The notes under the pieces: model-generated
The model's input: only the letters and a program-made list of their open reading frames with translations
What the model was told of the DNA's origin: nothing
Databases searched by the model: none
Translations under genes and position numbers: made by a program
Shown here: positions 7,921-15,278 of the stretch, one piece after another
How the letters are laid out: every line of letters starts with the position of its first letter
Numbering within the stretch: the first letter of the stretch is position 1
NCBI GenBank assembly: GCA_965223835.1
Contig: CBDCXQ010000001.1
Span: forward strand, 992,001 to 1,056,000
DNA length: 64,000 nucleotides
Direction: 5' to 3'
Source of the DNA: CAVYXZ01 sp965223835
GTDB taxonomy: Bacteria; Chloroflexota; Anaerolineae; Aggregatilineales; Phototrophicaceae

Positions 7921-9249
7921 ATGAATTCGGACGAAAAAGATACAGATTTTGGCGCAGAATTTCGGGATTTACTCGATGCTTCGTTTGCGTATGCGCCACC
8001 GCGCCGGGGAGAGATTCGCAGCGCGGTTATCCTCGAAATTGATGAACGTGAGATCATTGTTGATCTCAATACCAAACGCGACGGTATCGTGCCGTATCAG
8101 GATATTGAACGATTAGACCCGTCTTTTCGTGATACGTTGGAGGTGGGCGGCGAAGTGCCCGTCTACATCATGAATCCACGTGACCCGGACGATAACCTGG
8201 TCGTATCGATCAACATGGGGTTACAGCAATACGATTGGGAAAAAGCCCGCGGGCTGCTTGAAAGTGAAGATGTAGTTGATGTAACGGTGACTGGCAGTAA
8301 CCGGGGTGGAATCCTGGTGCGTTGGAATCGGTTGGAAGGTTTTGTACCCAGTTCCCATCTAGTGTCGGTGAGTTACTCCGGCGACCGGCGTGATGCCTGG
8401 GATGAATTGCGCGATACAACGCTTGTTGTCAAGGTCATTGAAGTTGACCAGGACCGCCGTCGCTTGATCTTCAGCGAACGCGAGGCACAGAAAGAGTGGC
8501 GAGCCAAACAGAAGGCCCGTTTGCTGGCTGAACTCAAGGAAGGTGATCGGGTGCAGGGAACCGTCACCGGCCTGCGTGATTTTGGCGCTTTTGTCAATCT
8601 GGGCGGTGCTGATGGTCTGATTCACGTCAGTGAACTGGCGTGGCATCGAGTCGATCATCCGCGTGACATCTTGCGAGTTGGGCAGGAAATTGAGGTCTAT
8701 GTCCTCAATCTGGATCGCGATTCGAATCGGATTGCCCTCAGCCGGAAGCGATTGTTGAACGACCCCTGGGATGACGCGGCTCAGCGCTACCACGAGGGGC
8801 AATTGGTCGAGGGTACCGTGACCAACGTCGTCGAGTTTGGCGCGTTTGTGGCTCTCGGGGATGGGTTGGAAGGGTTGCTGCATCTCAGTGAAATGGGTGA
8901 CGGCTCCTTGAAAGAACCGCATTCCTACGTGAAAAAAGGCGATGATCTCAGCTTACGCATTAGCCACCTGGAACCGGAAAAGCGCCGGGTTGGGTTTACC
9001 CAGCGATGGGGAACTGACGTGGCCGATGCACCAGCCGAAGAAACCGAACCTGATGCTGAAGCAGTAGATGGCGAACCAACAATGGTGCCCGAAGCTGAGG
9101 AACCAGCTTTGGATGCCGAACCGACTATGTTGGAGCCGGAAGCATCGGAAGATGAGGCCCCGGAGTTAGACGTGGAACCCACGTTGCTGGAGCCGGAAGC
9201 GCCCGCTGACGAACCGGCAGCCGACGAAGTTGATGAAAGCACGGATTAG
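7921..9249 (+). CDS. S1-domain RNA-binding protein, bS1-like (paralogue 1)
   Basis: This 442-residue protein contains four S1 OB-fold repeats, at about residues 30-98, 115-185, 201-270 and 287-356. The third is closest to consensus: TGLRDFGAFVNLGGADGLIH followed by VSELAWHR. Such proteins bind mRNA at the 30S subunit and help initiation, as ribosomal protein S1 does; E. coli S1 has six repeats, while four is common in Gram-positive-type and Chloroflexota homologues. The tail (about 365-442) is strongly acidic and contains near-repeats of the type EPTMLEPEA. AAGGTGG lies 11 bases before the ATG. A paralogue follows 200 bases downstream. Confidence 0.9.
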   Translation: MNSDEKDTDFGAEFRDLLDASFAYAPPRRGEIRSAVILEIDEREIIVDLNTKRDGIVPYQDIERLDPSFRDTLEVGGEVPVYIMNPRDPDDNLVVSINMGLQQYDWEKARGLLESEDVVDVTVTGSNRGGILVRWNRLEGFVPSSHLVSVSYSGDRRDAWDELRDTTLVVKVIEVDQDRRRLIFSEREAQKEWRAKQKARLLAELKEGDRVQGTVTGLRDFGAFVNLGGADGLIHVSELAWHRVDHPRDILRVGQEIEVYVLNLDRDSNRIALSRKRLLNDPWDDAAQRYHEGQLVEGTVTNVVEFGAFVALGDGLEGLLHLSEMGDGSLKEPHSYVKKGDDLSLRISHLEPEKRRVGFTQRWGTDVADAPAEETEPDAEAVDGEPTMVPEAEEPALDAEPTMLEPEASEDEAPELDVEPTLLEPEAPADEPAADEVDESTD

Positions 9250-9273
9250 GTCCACTGATTCACGCCGGCTTCA

Positions 9274-9302
9274 TTGACAAACATTTTCTTAACTTGTATA
9301 AT
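9274..9302 (+). promoter_or_regulatory. Consensus sigma-70 promoter of the second S1 gene
   Basis: TTGACA (9274-9279) and TATAAT (9297-9302) are spaced by 17 bases, a perfect promoter. Transcription would begin near 9309, giving a leader of about 140 bases before the ATG at 9450. Confidence 0.8.
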
Positions 9303-9303
9303 C

Positions 9304-9394
9304 TGGCCCGGTCTCTGAGGTAGGGGGGCATGCCTGTTCCTCAAGTGGGCCAGCATACGTTTTGCCTCAAACGCGGTGTGTGTTTGCCGCGTTT
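9304..9394 (+). promoter_or_regulatory. Structured leader of the second S1 gene
   Basis: Two hairpins can form in the leader. In the first, TGGCCC (9304-9309) pairs with GGGCCA (9347-9352) and, inside it, TGAGG (9316-9320) pairs with CCTCA (9339-9343). In the second, AAACGCGG (9369-9376) pairs perfectly with CCGCGTTT (9387-9394) around a 10-base loop. No U-run follows, so it does not look like a plain terminator. S1 synthesis is known to be autoregulated on its own leader in E. coli; a similar role here is an inference. Confidence 0.5.
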
Positions 9395-9449
9395 TCGTGT
9401 GTCCCACCACTGAGATCAAAAAAAATTAAACCCTTGGGGGATAAATTGT

Positions 9450-10742
9450 ATGGATGTACAGAGTTCGTTGGACACGGTGGCCGGCGAGATGGATTTTTCT
9501 GCGCTGTTGGAGGAATCGTTTGCCCGTGAAGAGCCGCAGCGTGGAGATATTGTTTCCGGCACCGTATTAACTGTCGATCATCAGGGTTTGATTGTCGACA
9601 TTGGTCTGGGGCGCGACGGTATGGTTGAACGTCGTGATCTGGACCGTATTCAAGATCATGTTGTGTTCGCGATGGGCGATCCGGTCGATGTGATGGTGAT
9701 TCGTCCCGAAGACGACGAAGGCAACCTGCTGCTATCGGTTTCGCAAGCTCGCCAGAGCGAGGATTGGAAACGGGCTGAAACGCTGCTGGAAGCTGATGAA
9801 GTCTGGCAAGGGCAGGTCACAGAGGCCAATCGTGGCGGTTTAATCGTACCTTTTGGCAACTTGCGCGGCTTTGTTCCAGCCAGTCATGTTGTCGGGTTAT
9901 CGCGTGGCCTTAACGAAGATGAGCGTAAAGACCAGATGCAGGCGCTAGTCGGTTCCGCCATCAATGTGAAGGTGATTGAGGTCAATTGGAAGCGTCGCCG
10001 CCTGGTGTTCAGTCAGCGTGATGCCCAACGTGAACGGCGCGAGGCGCGTAAAGAAGCACTGCTGGAGAACCTGAAGGAAGGCGAAGTTCATCAAGGTGTT
10101 GTCAGTGGCTTGCGCGATTTTGGTGCGTTCGTTGATCTGGGTGGGGCTGATGGCTTGATCCACATTTCCGAACTGGCGTGGCATCGTGTGAAGCACCCCC
10201 GCGAGATTCTGAACGTGGGCGACGAGGTCGAGGTGTACGTGCTACGCCTGGATGATGAAGGCAAGCGAATTGGCCTGAGTCTCAAGCGTCTGCAGCAAAA
10301 CCCCTGGGAACTGGTCGAGAGCATGTATCACATCGGTCAATTGGTCGAGGGACAGGTCTCACGGGTGACGCAATTTGGCGCCTTCATCAGTATGGAACCG
10401 GGGATTGAAGCGTTGCTGCACATTACACAGATGGGCGATCCCCAACCAGAACACCCATCGCTGGTCGTGCATGAAGGTCAATATCTGTTAATGCGCGTCA
10501 TCAGTATCGAACCTGATAAACAGCGTTTGGGTCTCAGCCTCAAAGAAGTCACAGCCGAAGAAACGGCTCCCTGGGAAGAGAAGCGTCGGCTAGAAGCTGA
10601 AGCTGCTGCTGCCGCCGCTGCGGAGGCCGCCGCGCTTGCTGAAGCTGCCGAAGCCGCTAACGCAGATGCGGCGAATGGGGACGCGGCTAGCGACGAATCT
10701 GGCGATCAGGTACAATTAGAAGCGGCTGAAGTGAATAGTTAA
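9450..10742 (+). CDS. rpsA: S1-domain RNA-binding protein, bS1-like (paralogue 2)
   Basis: This is a 430-residue protein with four S1 repeats at about residues 31-98, 115-184, 200-268 and 286-355, colinear with the upstream paralogue. The third repeat, SGLRDFGAFVDLGGADGLIH, is nearly identical between the two. The tail is Ala/Glu-rich and differs from that of paralogue 1. It has its own consensus promoter and long leader and sits directly upstream of rpsU and infA, so of the two it is the better candidate for the genuine 30S protein bS1. A GGGGGAT site lies 9 bases before the ATG. Which copy is the functional S1 cannot be decided from sequence alone. Confidence 0.88.
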   Translation: MDVQSSLDTVAGEMDFSALLEESFAREEPQRGDIVSGTVLTVDHQGLIVDIGLGRDGMVERRDLDRIQDHVVFAMGDPVDVMVIRPEDDEGNLLLSVSQARQSEDWKRAETLLEADEVWQGQVTEANRGGLIVPFGNLRGFVPASHVVGLSRGLNEDERKDQMQALVGSAINVKVIEVNWKRRRLVFSQRDAQRERREARKEALLENLKEGEVHQGVVSGLRDFGAFVDLGGADGLIHISELAWHRVKHPREILNVGDEVEVYVLRLDDEGKRIGLSLKRLQQNPWELVESMYHIGQLVEGQVSRVTQFGAFISMEPGIEALLHITQMGDPQPEHPSLVVHEGQYLLMRVISIEPDKQRLGLSLKEVTAEETAPWEEKRRLEAEAAAAAAAEAAALAEAAEAANADAANGDAASDESGDQVQLEAAEVNS

Positions 10743-10822
10743 ATTCGTATAATCAGCAACTTTAACCAGCATTCCAGGGTTAACGGTTCTGATTTTATGC
10801 CTCAGCTACCAAATCCTACACG

Positions 10823-10836
10823 AAAGGGGGTGATGG
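10823..10836 (+). promoter_or_regulatory. Extended Shine-Dalgarno of rpsU, overlapping a 7-codon ORF
   Basis: AAAGGGGGTGATGG matches 12 of 14 positions of the full complement of a typical 16S 3' end (AAAGGAGGTGATCC). Within it an ATG at 10833 opens a seven-codon frame ending at TAA 10854-10856, overlapping the rpsU start at 10844 in another frame. Confidence 0.55.
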
Positions 10837-10843
10837 CACCTAT

Positions 10844-11044
10844 ATGGCAACAGTAAGGCTGAAACCAAATGAGTCACAGGACTCGTTGTTACGTCGTTTT
10901 CGCAAGAAAGTAACCAACAGCGGTATCCTCAGCACGGTACGCCGCAAGCGCTGGCATATCTCAAAAAGTGAATTGCGCCGCATTGAGAAAAAGAAAGCAA
11001 TTCGCCGCGCCCGTCGTCGTCAACGTAAAGCACAAACCCGCTAA
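10844..11044 (+). CDS. rpsU: 30S ribosomal protein bS21
   Basis: This is a 66-residue, highly basic protein of the small ribosomal subunit. The family core is clear: MATVRLKPNESQDSLLRRFR near the start and a C-terminal basic helix, KKKAIRRARRRQRKAQTR. bS21 sits near the 3' end of 16S RNA and influences anti-Shine-Dalgarno access, which makes the unusually long Shine-Dalgarno match in front of this gene interesting. It lies 100 bases after the S1 gene and before infA, all on the same strand. Confidence 0.95.
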   Translation: MATVRLKPNESQDSLLRRFRKKVTNSGILSTVRRKRWHISKSELRRIEKKKAIRRARRRQRKAQTR

Positions 11045-11083
11045 GGGGTGTTACGATGATGTCAACTGATTTTTGTTATCAAA

Positions 11084-11106
11084 CCGCTGTCTGACCGAGG
11101 CAGCGG
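11084..11106 (+). terminator. Hairpin between rpsU and infA
   Basis: CCGCTGTCT (11084-11092) pairs with AGGCAGCGG (11098-11106), nine pairs including one G-U, around the loop GACCG. It is followed by ATTGCATTTTAT rather than a clean U-run, so it may be a weak terminator or an RNA-processing/attenuation structure. Confidence 0.5.
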
Positions 11107-11138
11107 ATTGCATTTTATCCGAGTTTATAAGGAAATGT

Positions 11139-11396
11139 ATGGCTAAGAAAGAACAGAAGAAGCAAGAAGAAAAGATTGAAGTCGAAGGTATTGTGGTCGA
11201 AGCGCTCCCCAACACTCAGTTTACGGTTGAACTGGATAATGGGCATCGTATTCTGGCTTATCTCTCCGGGAAAATGCGCAAGTTCTATATTCGCATTCTG
11301 TTGGGCGACCGGGTGAAGGTTGAAATGAGTATGTATGACCCGACACGTGGGCGCATTACCTATCGCTACCGCGACCCCCGGCGCGAAAGCGAGTAA
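11139..11396 (+). CDS. infA: Translation initiation factor IF-1
   Basis: IF-1 is a single S1-like OB-fold protein that binds the 30S A site during initiation. This copy has 85 residues against a usual 72, because of a Lys/Glu-rich N-terminal extension (MAKKEQKKQEEK) and a short basic tail. The core is conserved: EGIVVEALPNTQFTVELDNG, then SGKMRKFYIRILLGDRVKVE and DPTRGRITYRYR. The ATG at 11139 follows AAGGAA closely and matches the family start; an upstream in-frame TTG start would translate the rpsU-infA hairpin region. It is outside the usual spc-operon context and sits instead with S1 and bS21. Confidence 0.95.
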   Translation: MAKKEQKKQEEKIEVEGIVVEALPNTQFTVELDNGHRILAYLSGKMRKFYIRILLGDRVKVEMSMYDPTRGRITYRYRDPRRESE

Positions 11397-11408
11397 AGCC
11401 TGACCGGG

Positions 11409-12152
11409 TCAGGTTGTTGATGTTTCCTCATCAGGTATCGGGACTGCTTTTTGACCCGAATGAACGGCCATCGTGCCGAACATGAACGTCCGGTATTGCA
11501 CTGCTTGGATCCCGGCTGCCTGCATCAATGTAACGAGTTCGTCCGGGGTTTTGAATGATCGGGTTGAGTTCGGCAAATATTGATAGGCATCGGCCCCGTT
11601 GGGACCCACCACAATTTGTCCCAGTGCTGGAATAATATAGCGCAGATGAATCTCAATAAAAGGCCGCAGCAGTGAGGGTGGCGGCGGTGAGCTATCCAGA
11701 ATCACAATTCGTCCGCCAGGCTTGAGGACGCGCAATTGTTCCTGTAAAGTGCGGGGAATATCAATGACATTCCGTACCAGATAACCCGACGTAACGGCAT
11801 CAAAGCTGTTGTCGGCGAAAGGCAAGTTCAACGCATCGGCACCTGACCAGCGCATTTCCTGGCCCAGCGGCAATCGCTGGCCGACCAGCATCATCCCCAG
11901 TGAAAAATCTGCTCCCACAACGTTGACATTCGGTACTGTTTTGAGTGCTTCGAAACCGATGTCGCCTGTTCCCGTTGCTAAATCAAGTAAATGACCACCC
12001 GGCGGTATTTGCGCTTGCCGGATCACAAAACGACGCCAGCGTTGATCCTGACCAGCGGTCATGAGTCGATTCATCAAATTATAGCGGCCTGCGATGCGGT
12101 CAAACATCTGCTGCACATAGGCCGCGCGTTCTTTGCCCTGTAGGTGCGCCAT
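11409..12152 (-). CDS. ubiE: Demethylmenaquinone/ubiquinone-type C-methyltransferase (UbiE/MenG)
   Basis: This is a 247-residue class I SAM-dependent methyltransferase. SAM-binding motif I is LLDLATGTGDIG at about residues 54-65, followed by the acidic strand-2 end VVGADFS and motif II around ADALNLPFADNSFDAVTSGY. The N-terminal QMFDRIAGRYNLMNRLMT and the C-terminal AGIQAVQYRTFMFGTMAVHSG match UbiE/COQ5, which adds the ring methyl group to demethylmenaquinone. Since no ubiquinone genes are seen, menaquinone is the likely product in this organism. It ends 12 bases from infA, convergently, and is transcribed alone. A few UbiE-like enzymes act on other substrates, so the exact role is probable rather than proven. 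Confidence 0.85.
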   Translation of the reverse strand: MAHLQGKERAAYVQQMFDRIAGRYNLMNRLMTAGQDQRWRRFVIRQAQIPPGGHLLDLATGTGDIGFEALKTVPNVNVVGADFSLGMMLVGQRLPLGQEMRWSGADALNLPFADNSFDAVTSGYLVRNVIDIPRTLQEQLRVLKPGGRIVILDSSPPPPSLLRPFIEIHLRYIIPALGQIVVGPNGADAYQYLPNSTRSFKTPDELVTLMQAAGIQAVQYRTFMFGTMAVHSGQKAVPIPDEETSTT

Positions 12153-12230
12153 ATTAATGAGTTTGTGCTAAATATCACTGGTTCATTATATCGGATATTC
12201 CGGCAGATTCGATGAACAGTGGGTAAGATT

Positions 12231-13013
12231 ATGTCGAGGTTTTGCTATAGCGAAAGTCAGTGGAATATGTCCCTGCGTTTTCACGAAATTGCCGAGGTCA
12301 ATCACCGTATTCTTAACCCATTTTCAGTCGATCAACTGCTGTTGCTGGGCGCGATCTGTAACCTGAATGCCGATACCTATCAGCTTGATTTGTGTTGTGG
12401 CAAAGCAGAAATGTTGTGCCAATGGGCGGCCCGCTTTGGCAGTAAAGGCGTGGGCGTGGACATCAGTTCAGTATTTTTAGCGGCGGCTCGTGAGCGGGCG
12501 CTGGGACTGGATGTCACGTCGCATTTAACGCTGGTAGAGGCCGATGCAGCCACCTACCCGGAACCGTTTCACCAATATGACATCGTGAGTTGTATTGGCG
12601 CGACCTGGATTGGCAACGGCCTGGCGGGGACACTGGCTTTGATGCAACCCGCGCTTAAGGACCGGAGTAGCTTGCTGCTGGTGGGGGAGTCATTCTGGAT
12701 TGATGAACCGCCGCCCGCCGCCTATGATGCGCTATCAGATGGCAATACTGAGTTGTTCACATCGCTGGCCGGCACATTAATACGCTTTGAGTCGGCTGGT
12801 CTTGAGTTGATCGAAATGGTGCTGGCCGATCATCATGGCTGGGATCGTTATGAAGCGATGCATTGGCAAGCGGTTTCCGATTGGCTGCGCGAAAATCCCG
12901 ATGATGTTGACGCACCCGAATTGCGAGAATGGGCTGCGGAACAGCGGCGATCATACCTGGCTTATGGTAGACGGTATTTTGGTTGGGGGGTGTTTGTGCT
13001 GCGACCGTATTAA
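12231..13013 (+). CDS. Class I SAM-dependent methyltransferase
   Basis: This is a protein of about 260 residues with a Rossmann-type SAM fold. Motif I is atypical, QLDLCCGKAEMLCQWA (Gly-Lys-Ala instead of Gly-x-Gly), followed by KGVGVDISSVFLAAAR and the motif II region YDIVSCIGATWIG. The C-terminus has a WLRENPDD segment and an aromatic end, RRYFGWGVFVLRPY. The target is unknown. Possible starts are GTG 12219, ATG 12231 and ATG 12267; none has a strong ribosome site, so the N-terminus is uncertain by up to 12 residues. It is divergent from ubiE and convergent with prmA. Confidence 0.75.
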   Translation: MSRFCYSESQWNMSLRFHEIAEVNHRILNPFSVDQLLLLGAICNLNADTYQLDLCCGKAEMLCQWAARFGSKGVGVDISSVFLAAARERALGLDVTSHLTLVEADAATYPEPFHQYDIVSCIGATWIGNGLAGTLALMQPALKDRSSLLLVGESFWIDEPPPAAYDALSDGNTELFTSLAGTLIRFESAGLELIEMVLADHHGWDRYEAMHWQAVSDWLRENPDDVDAPELREWAAEQRRSYLAYGRRYFGWGVFVLRPY

Positions 13014-13100
13014 GTACCGTAGAAAAAGTGCTGAGTGCTGGGTAGTGAGTTTTCGACCTGGAGTTTGGCTCAACAGCCCAAAGGACCTGTTCGTCAGAAC

Positions 13101-14027
13101 TTAATCGATGGGTCGGCGGGCTTCGATTGCAACCCAATCTCCTTGTTGACGGCGGGCATAAGGTTCTAACCCGGTCTCACGCAGGGCGGCTTCTACCGCA
13201 TCAGCCTGGTCAACAATAATGCCACTGAACAAACCAATGCCACCGGGCCGGATGACTTCTCCTAAGTGTTCCGCGCACATAGCGATGATAATGCGTGCCA
13301 GGATATTGACGACAACTAGATCAAACCGCCGGGCGGAACTGATGACCGTCTCAAGGCTGCCTTGCTGGGCAGTAATCAATGGGGTGGTTGCGTTGCGGTC
13401 GCTGTTCTGATTCGTGGCTGTTACAGCAATTGAATCCGTATCCAGTGCTACGACGTGCCCGGCCCCCAATTTGGCGGCCGCAATGGATAGAATGCCTGAC
13501 CCACAACCCAGATCTAATACACGGATGCCCGGCTGTACCAGATTTTCGAGCGCTTGCAGACAGAGTTGGGTGGTGGGATGGGTGCCGGTGCCAAATGCCA
13601 TGCCCGGATCGAGCGTAATGACGACATCATCCGGGGCGATTTCCAGTTCAATCCATTCGGGGCGAATCAGCAGCTTGCGACCGATGCGCAAGGGGCGATA
13701 ATGGGCTTTCCAGGCTTCAGCCCAATCCTGCTCATCAACCACGCGATAAACCGGGGTGGGCATCGGATACATCAGACTCATGTGACCCAATGCAGTTTCC
13801 AGCCGGAGTTTGGTATCTTCGGTGTCATCACCGGCGAGGAAATAGGCGCGGACTGTTAAGTGTTGCGCCGGCTCGGCCTGCCCATCATCCCACGCATCGG
13901 GCGGGATACCTTCCTGCTCGACGGCCACCCCCTGATGACCATAGCGCTGTAAGAGATCGGCAACCGCCTCGGCTGCTTCGCCATCAACGGTGAGCGCCAC
14001 CTCAATCCATTGATTATTGTTGTTCAC
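13101..14027 (-). CDS. prmA: Ribosomal protein L11 methyltransferase
   Basis: PrmA trimethylates lysines and the N-terminus of ribosomal protein uL11. The 308-residue product has the family layout: an N-terminal substrate-recognition domain (1-100), then the methyltransferase domain with MAFGTGTHPTTQLCLQALE, motif I VLDLGCGSGILSIAAAKLGA and the catalytic-region NILARIIIAMC. The start is GTG at 14027, overlapping the dnaJ stop region by 14 bases, so translation is probably coupled. It is the last gene of the hrcA-grpE-dnaK-dnaJ operon, an arrangement also known from Firmicutes, where prmA follows dnaJ. Confidence 0.93.
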   Translation of the reverse strand: MNNNNQWIEVALTVDGEAAEAVADLLQRYGHQGVAVEQEGIPPDAWDDGQAEPAQHLTVRAYFLAGDDTEDTKLRLETALGHMSLMYPMPTPVYRVVDEQDWAEAWKAHYRPLRIGRKLLIRPEWIELEIAPDDVVITLDPGMAFGTGTHPTTQLCLQALENLVQPGIRVLDLGCGSGILSIAAAKLGAGHVVALDTDSIAVTATNQNSDRNATTPLITAQQGSLETVISSARRFDLVVVNILARIIIAMCAEHLGEVIRPGGIGLFSGIIVDQADAVEAALRETGLEPYARRQQGDWVAIEARRPID

Positions 14028-15174
14028 CGGCGAGGAAATCCATTACCCGGTCAAAAAATCCGCGATTGCCGCCCTGCGGTTGAATGTCGGTGCCGAGTGT
14101 TTTGCCTAATTCCTCGAAAAGTTGTCGCTGTTTTTCGGTTAACTGGTTGGGGACCGCGACCTGCACATAGACCAGTTGGTCGCCCCGCCCTGAATTGGAG
14201 CCATCTTTACGCAGACGAGGAACGCCTTTGCCCCGTAACCGGAAGACCTTGCCGGTTTGGGTCGCCGCCGGAATCGTAAGCTCAATTTCATCATCCACAG
14301 TTGGGATGCGAATGACATCGCCCAACGCCGCCTGGGCCACGTTGATGTTGATGTCCAGAATGATGTCGTTGCGGTCCCGTTTGAAAAATGCATGATCCTG
14401 CACGCGGATGACGACGTACAAGTTGCCGGGCGGCGCACCCGGCTCACCCGAATCGCCCTCGCCGCGGACCAATATTTGTGAGCCTTCGCCGACCCCCGCC
14501 GGAATCGATACTGAGATCGTTTTGTCGCTTTGGACACGGCCCTTACCACTACATTGATGGCAGGGCGTAGACACCACTTCACCCTTACCGCGACATTCGG
14601 GGCAGGTGGTTACACGATCAACGCGCCCATAGAGCCAGCTTTCGGATACCTGCCGCACCTGACCGTTACCTGCGCAGGTCGCACAGGTCACGGTGCCTGA
14701 ACCCGGCTCGGCGCCTGATCCATCACAGACGTTACAAATTTCCAGGCGTTCCGGTCGCAATTCTTTCTCGACACCAAAAATCGCTTCTTCGAAGGTCAAT
14801 GTCACGACAATTTTGCGATCTTGCCCCGGCATCGGACCACGTCGCGCCCCGGTGCGACCCGCTGTGCCAAAGCCCGCACCGCCGAAGCCATTGATGAACT
14901 CCTCAACAATTTCATCCCAGCCAGCGAAGCCGCCCGTATAGGAACCGCCATTGCCCTGTACGCCAGCATGCCCAAAGCGATCATAGCGGGCGCGTTTGTC
15001 CGCATCGGACAGGACCTCGTAAGCTTCGTTAATTTCTTTGAAGCGAGTTTCAGCGTCCGGGTGACTGCTCACATCCGGGTGATATTGGCGGGCCAGGCCA
15101 CGGAAGGCCTTTTTGATTTCAGCCGTATCAGCCGTCCGGGATACACCTAATAATTCGTAATAGTCTTGTGCCAT
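14014..15174 (-). CDS. dnaJ: Chaperone protein DnaJ
   Basis: DnaJ delivers unfolded clients to DnaK and stimulates its ATPase. The 386-residue product has all type I parts: J domain at 1-70 with the HPD motif in ARQYHPDVSSHP, a Gly-rich linker (about 75-120), the zinc-finger domain with four CxxCxGxG repeats (CNVCDGSG, CATCAGNG, CPECRGKG, CHQCSGKG) at about 147-210, and two C-terminal substrate-binding beta domains. It follows dnaK after a 104-base gap containing a strong hairpin, and overlaps prmA. Confidence 0.96.
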   Translation of the reverse strand: MAQDYYELLGVSRTADTAEIKKAFRGLARQYHPDVSSHPDAETRFKEINEAYEVLSDADKRARYDRFGHAGVQGNGGSYTGGFAGWDEIVEEFINGFGGAGFGTAGRTGARRGPMPGQDRKIVVTLTFEEAIFGVEKELRPERLEICNVCDGSGAEPGSGTVTCATCAGNGQVRQVSESWLYGRVDRVTTCPECRGKGEVVSTPCHQCSGKGRVQSDKTISVSIPAGVGEGSQILVRGEGDSGEPGAPPGNLYVVIRVQDHAFFKRDRNDIILDININVAQAALGDVIRIPTVDDEIELTIPAATQTGKVFRLRGKGVPRLRKDGSNSGRGDQLVYVQVAVPNQLTEKQRQLFEELGKTLGTDIQPQGGNRGFFDRVMDFLAGEQQ

Positions 15175-15234
15175 GCCCTTACTCGTGTTTTCCAGTCAGT
15201 CACTTTTATTTAAAACAGGCCGTCAGAATCCAAG

Positions 15235-15255
15235 CGGGCAGGTTGTCCCTGCCCG
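15235..15255 (-). terminator. Hairpin in the dnaK-dnaJ spacer
   Basis: CGGGCAGG (15235-15242) and CCTGCCCG (15248-15255) form a perfect 8-bp stem with a 5-base loop. On the transcribed strand no U-run follows. It may partly terminate or stabilise the dnaK end of the message, giving more DnaK than DnaJ; this role is inferred. Confidence 0.5.
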
Positions 15256-15278
15256 TTGATGATTTAGCCCATTGTGCT

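Noticed and set aside
8359..8922. Open frame of 187 codons on the - strand in the first S1 gene
   Set aside because: The third S1 repeat occurs in both paralogues, and a similar antisense frame appears in both, so it only mirrors the S1 conservation.
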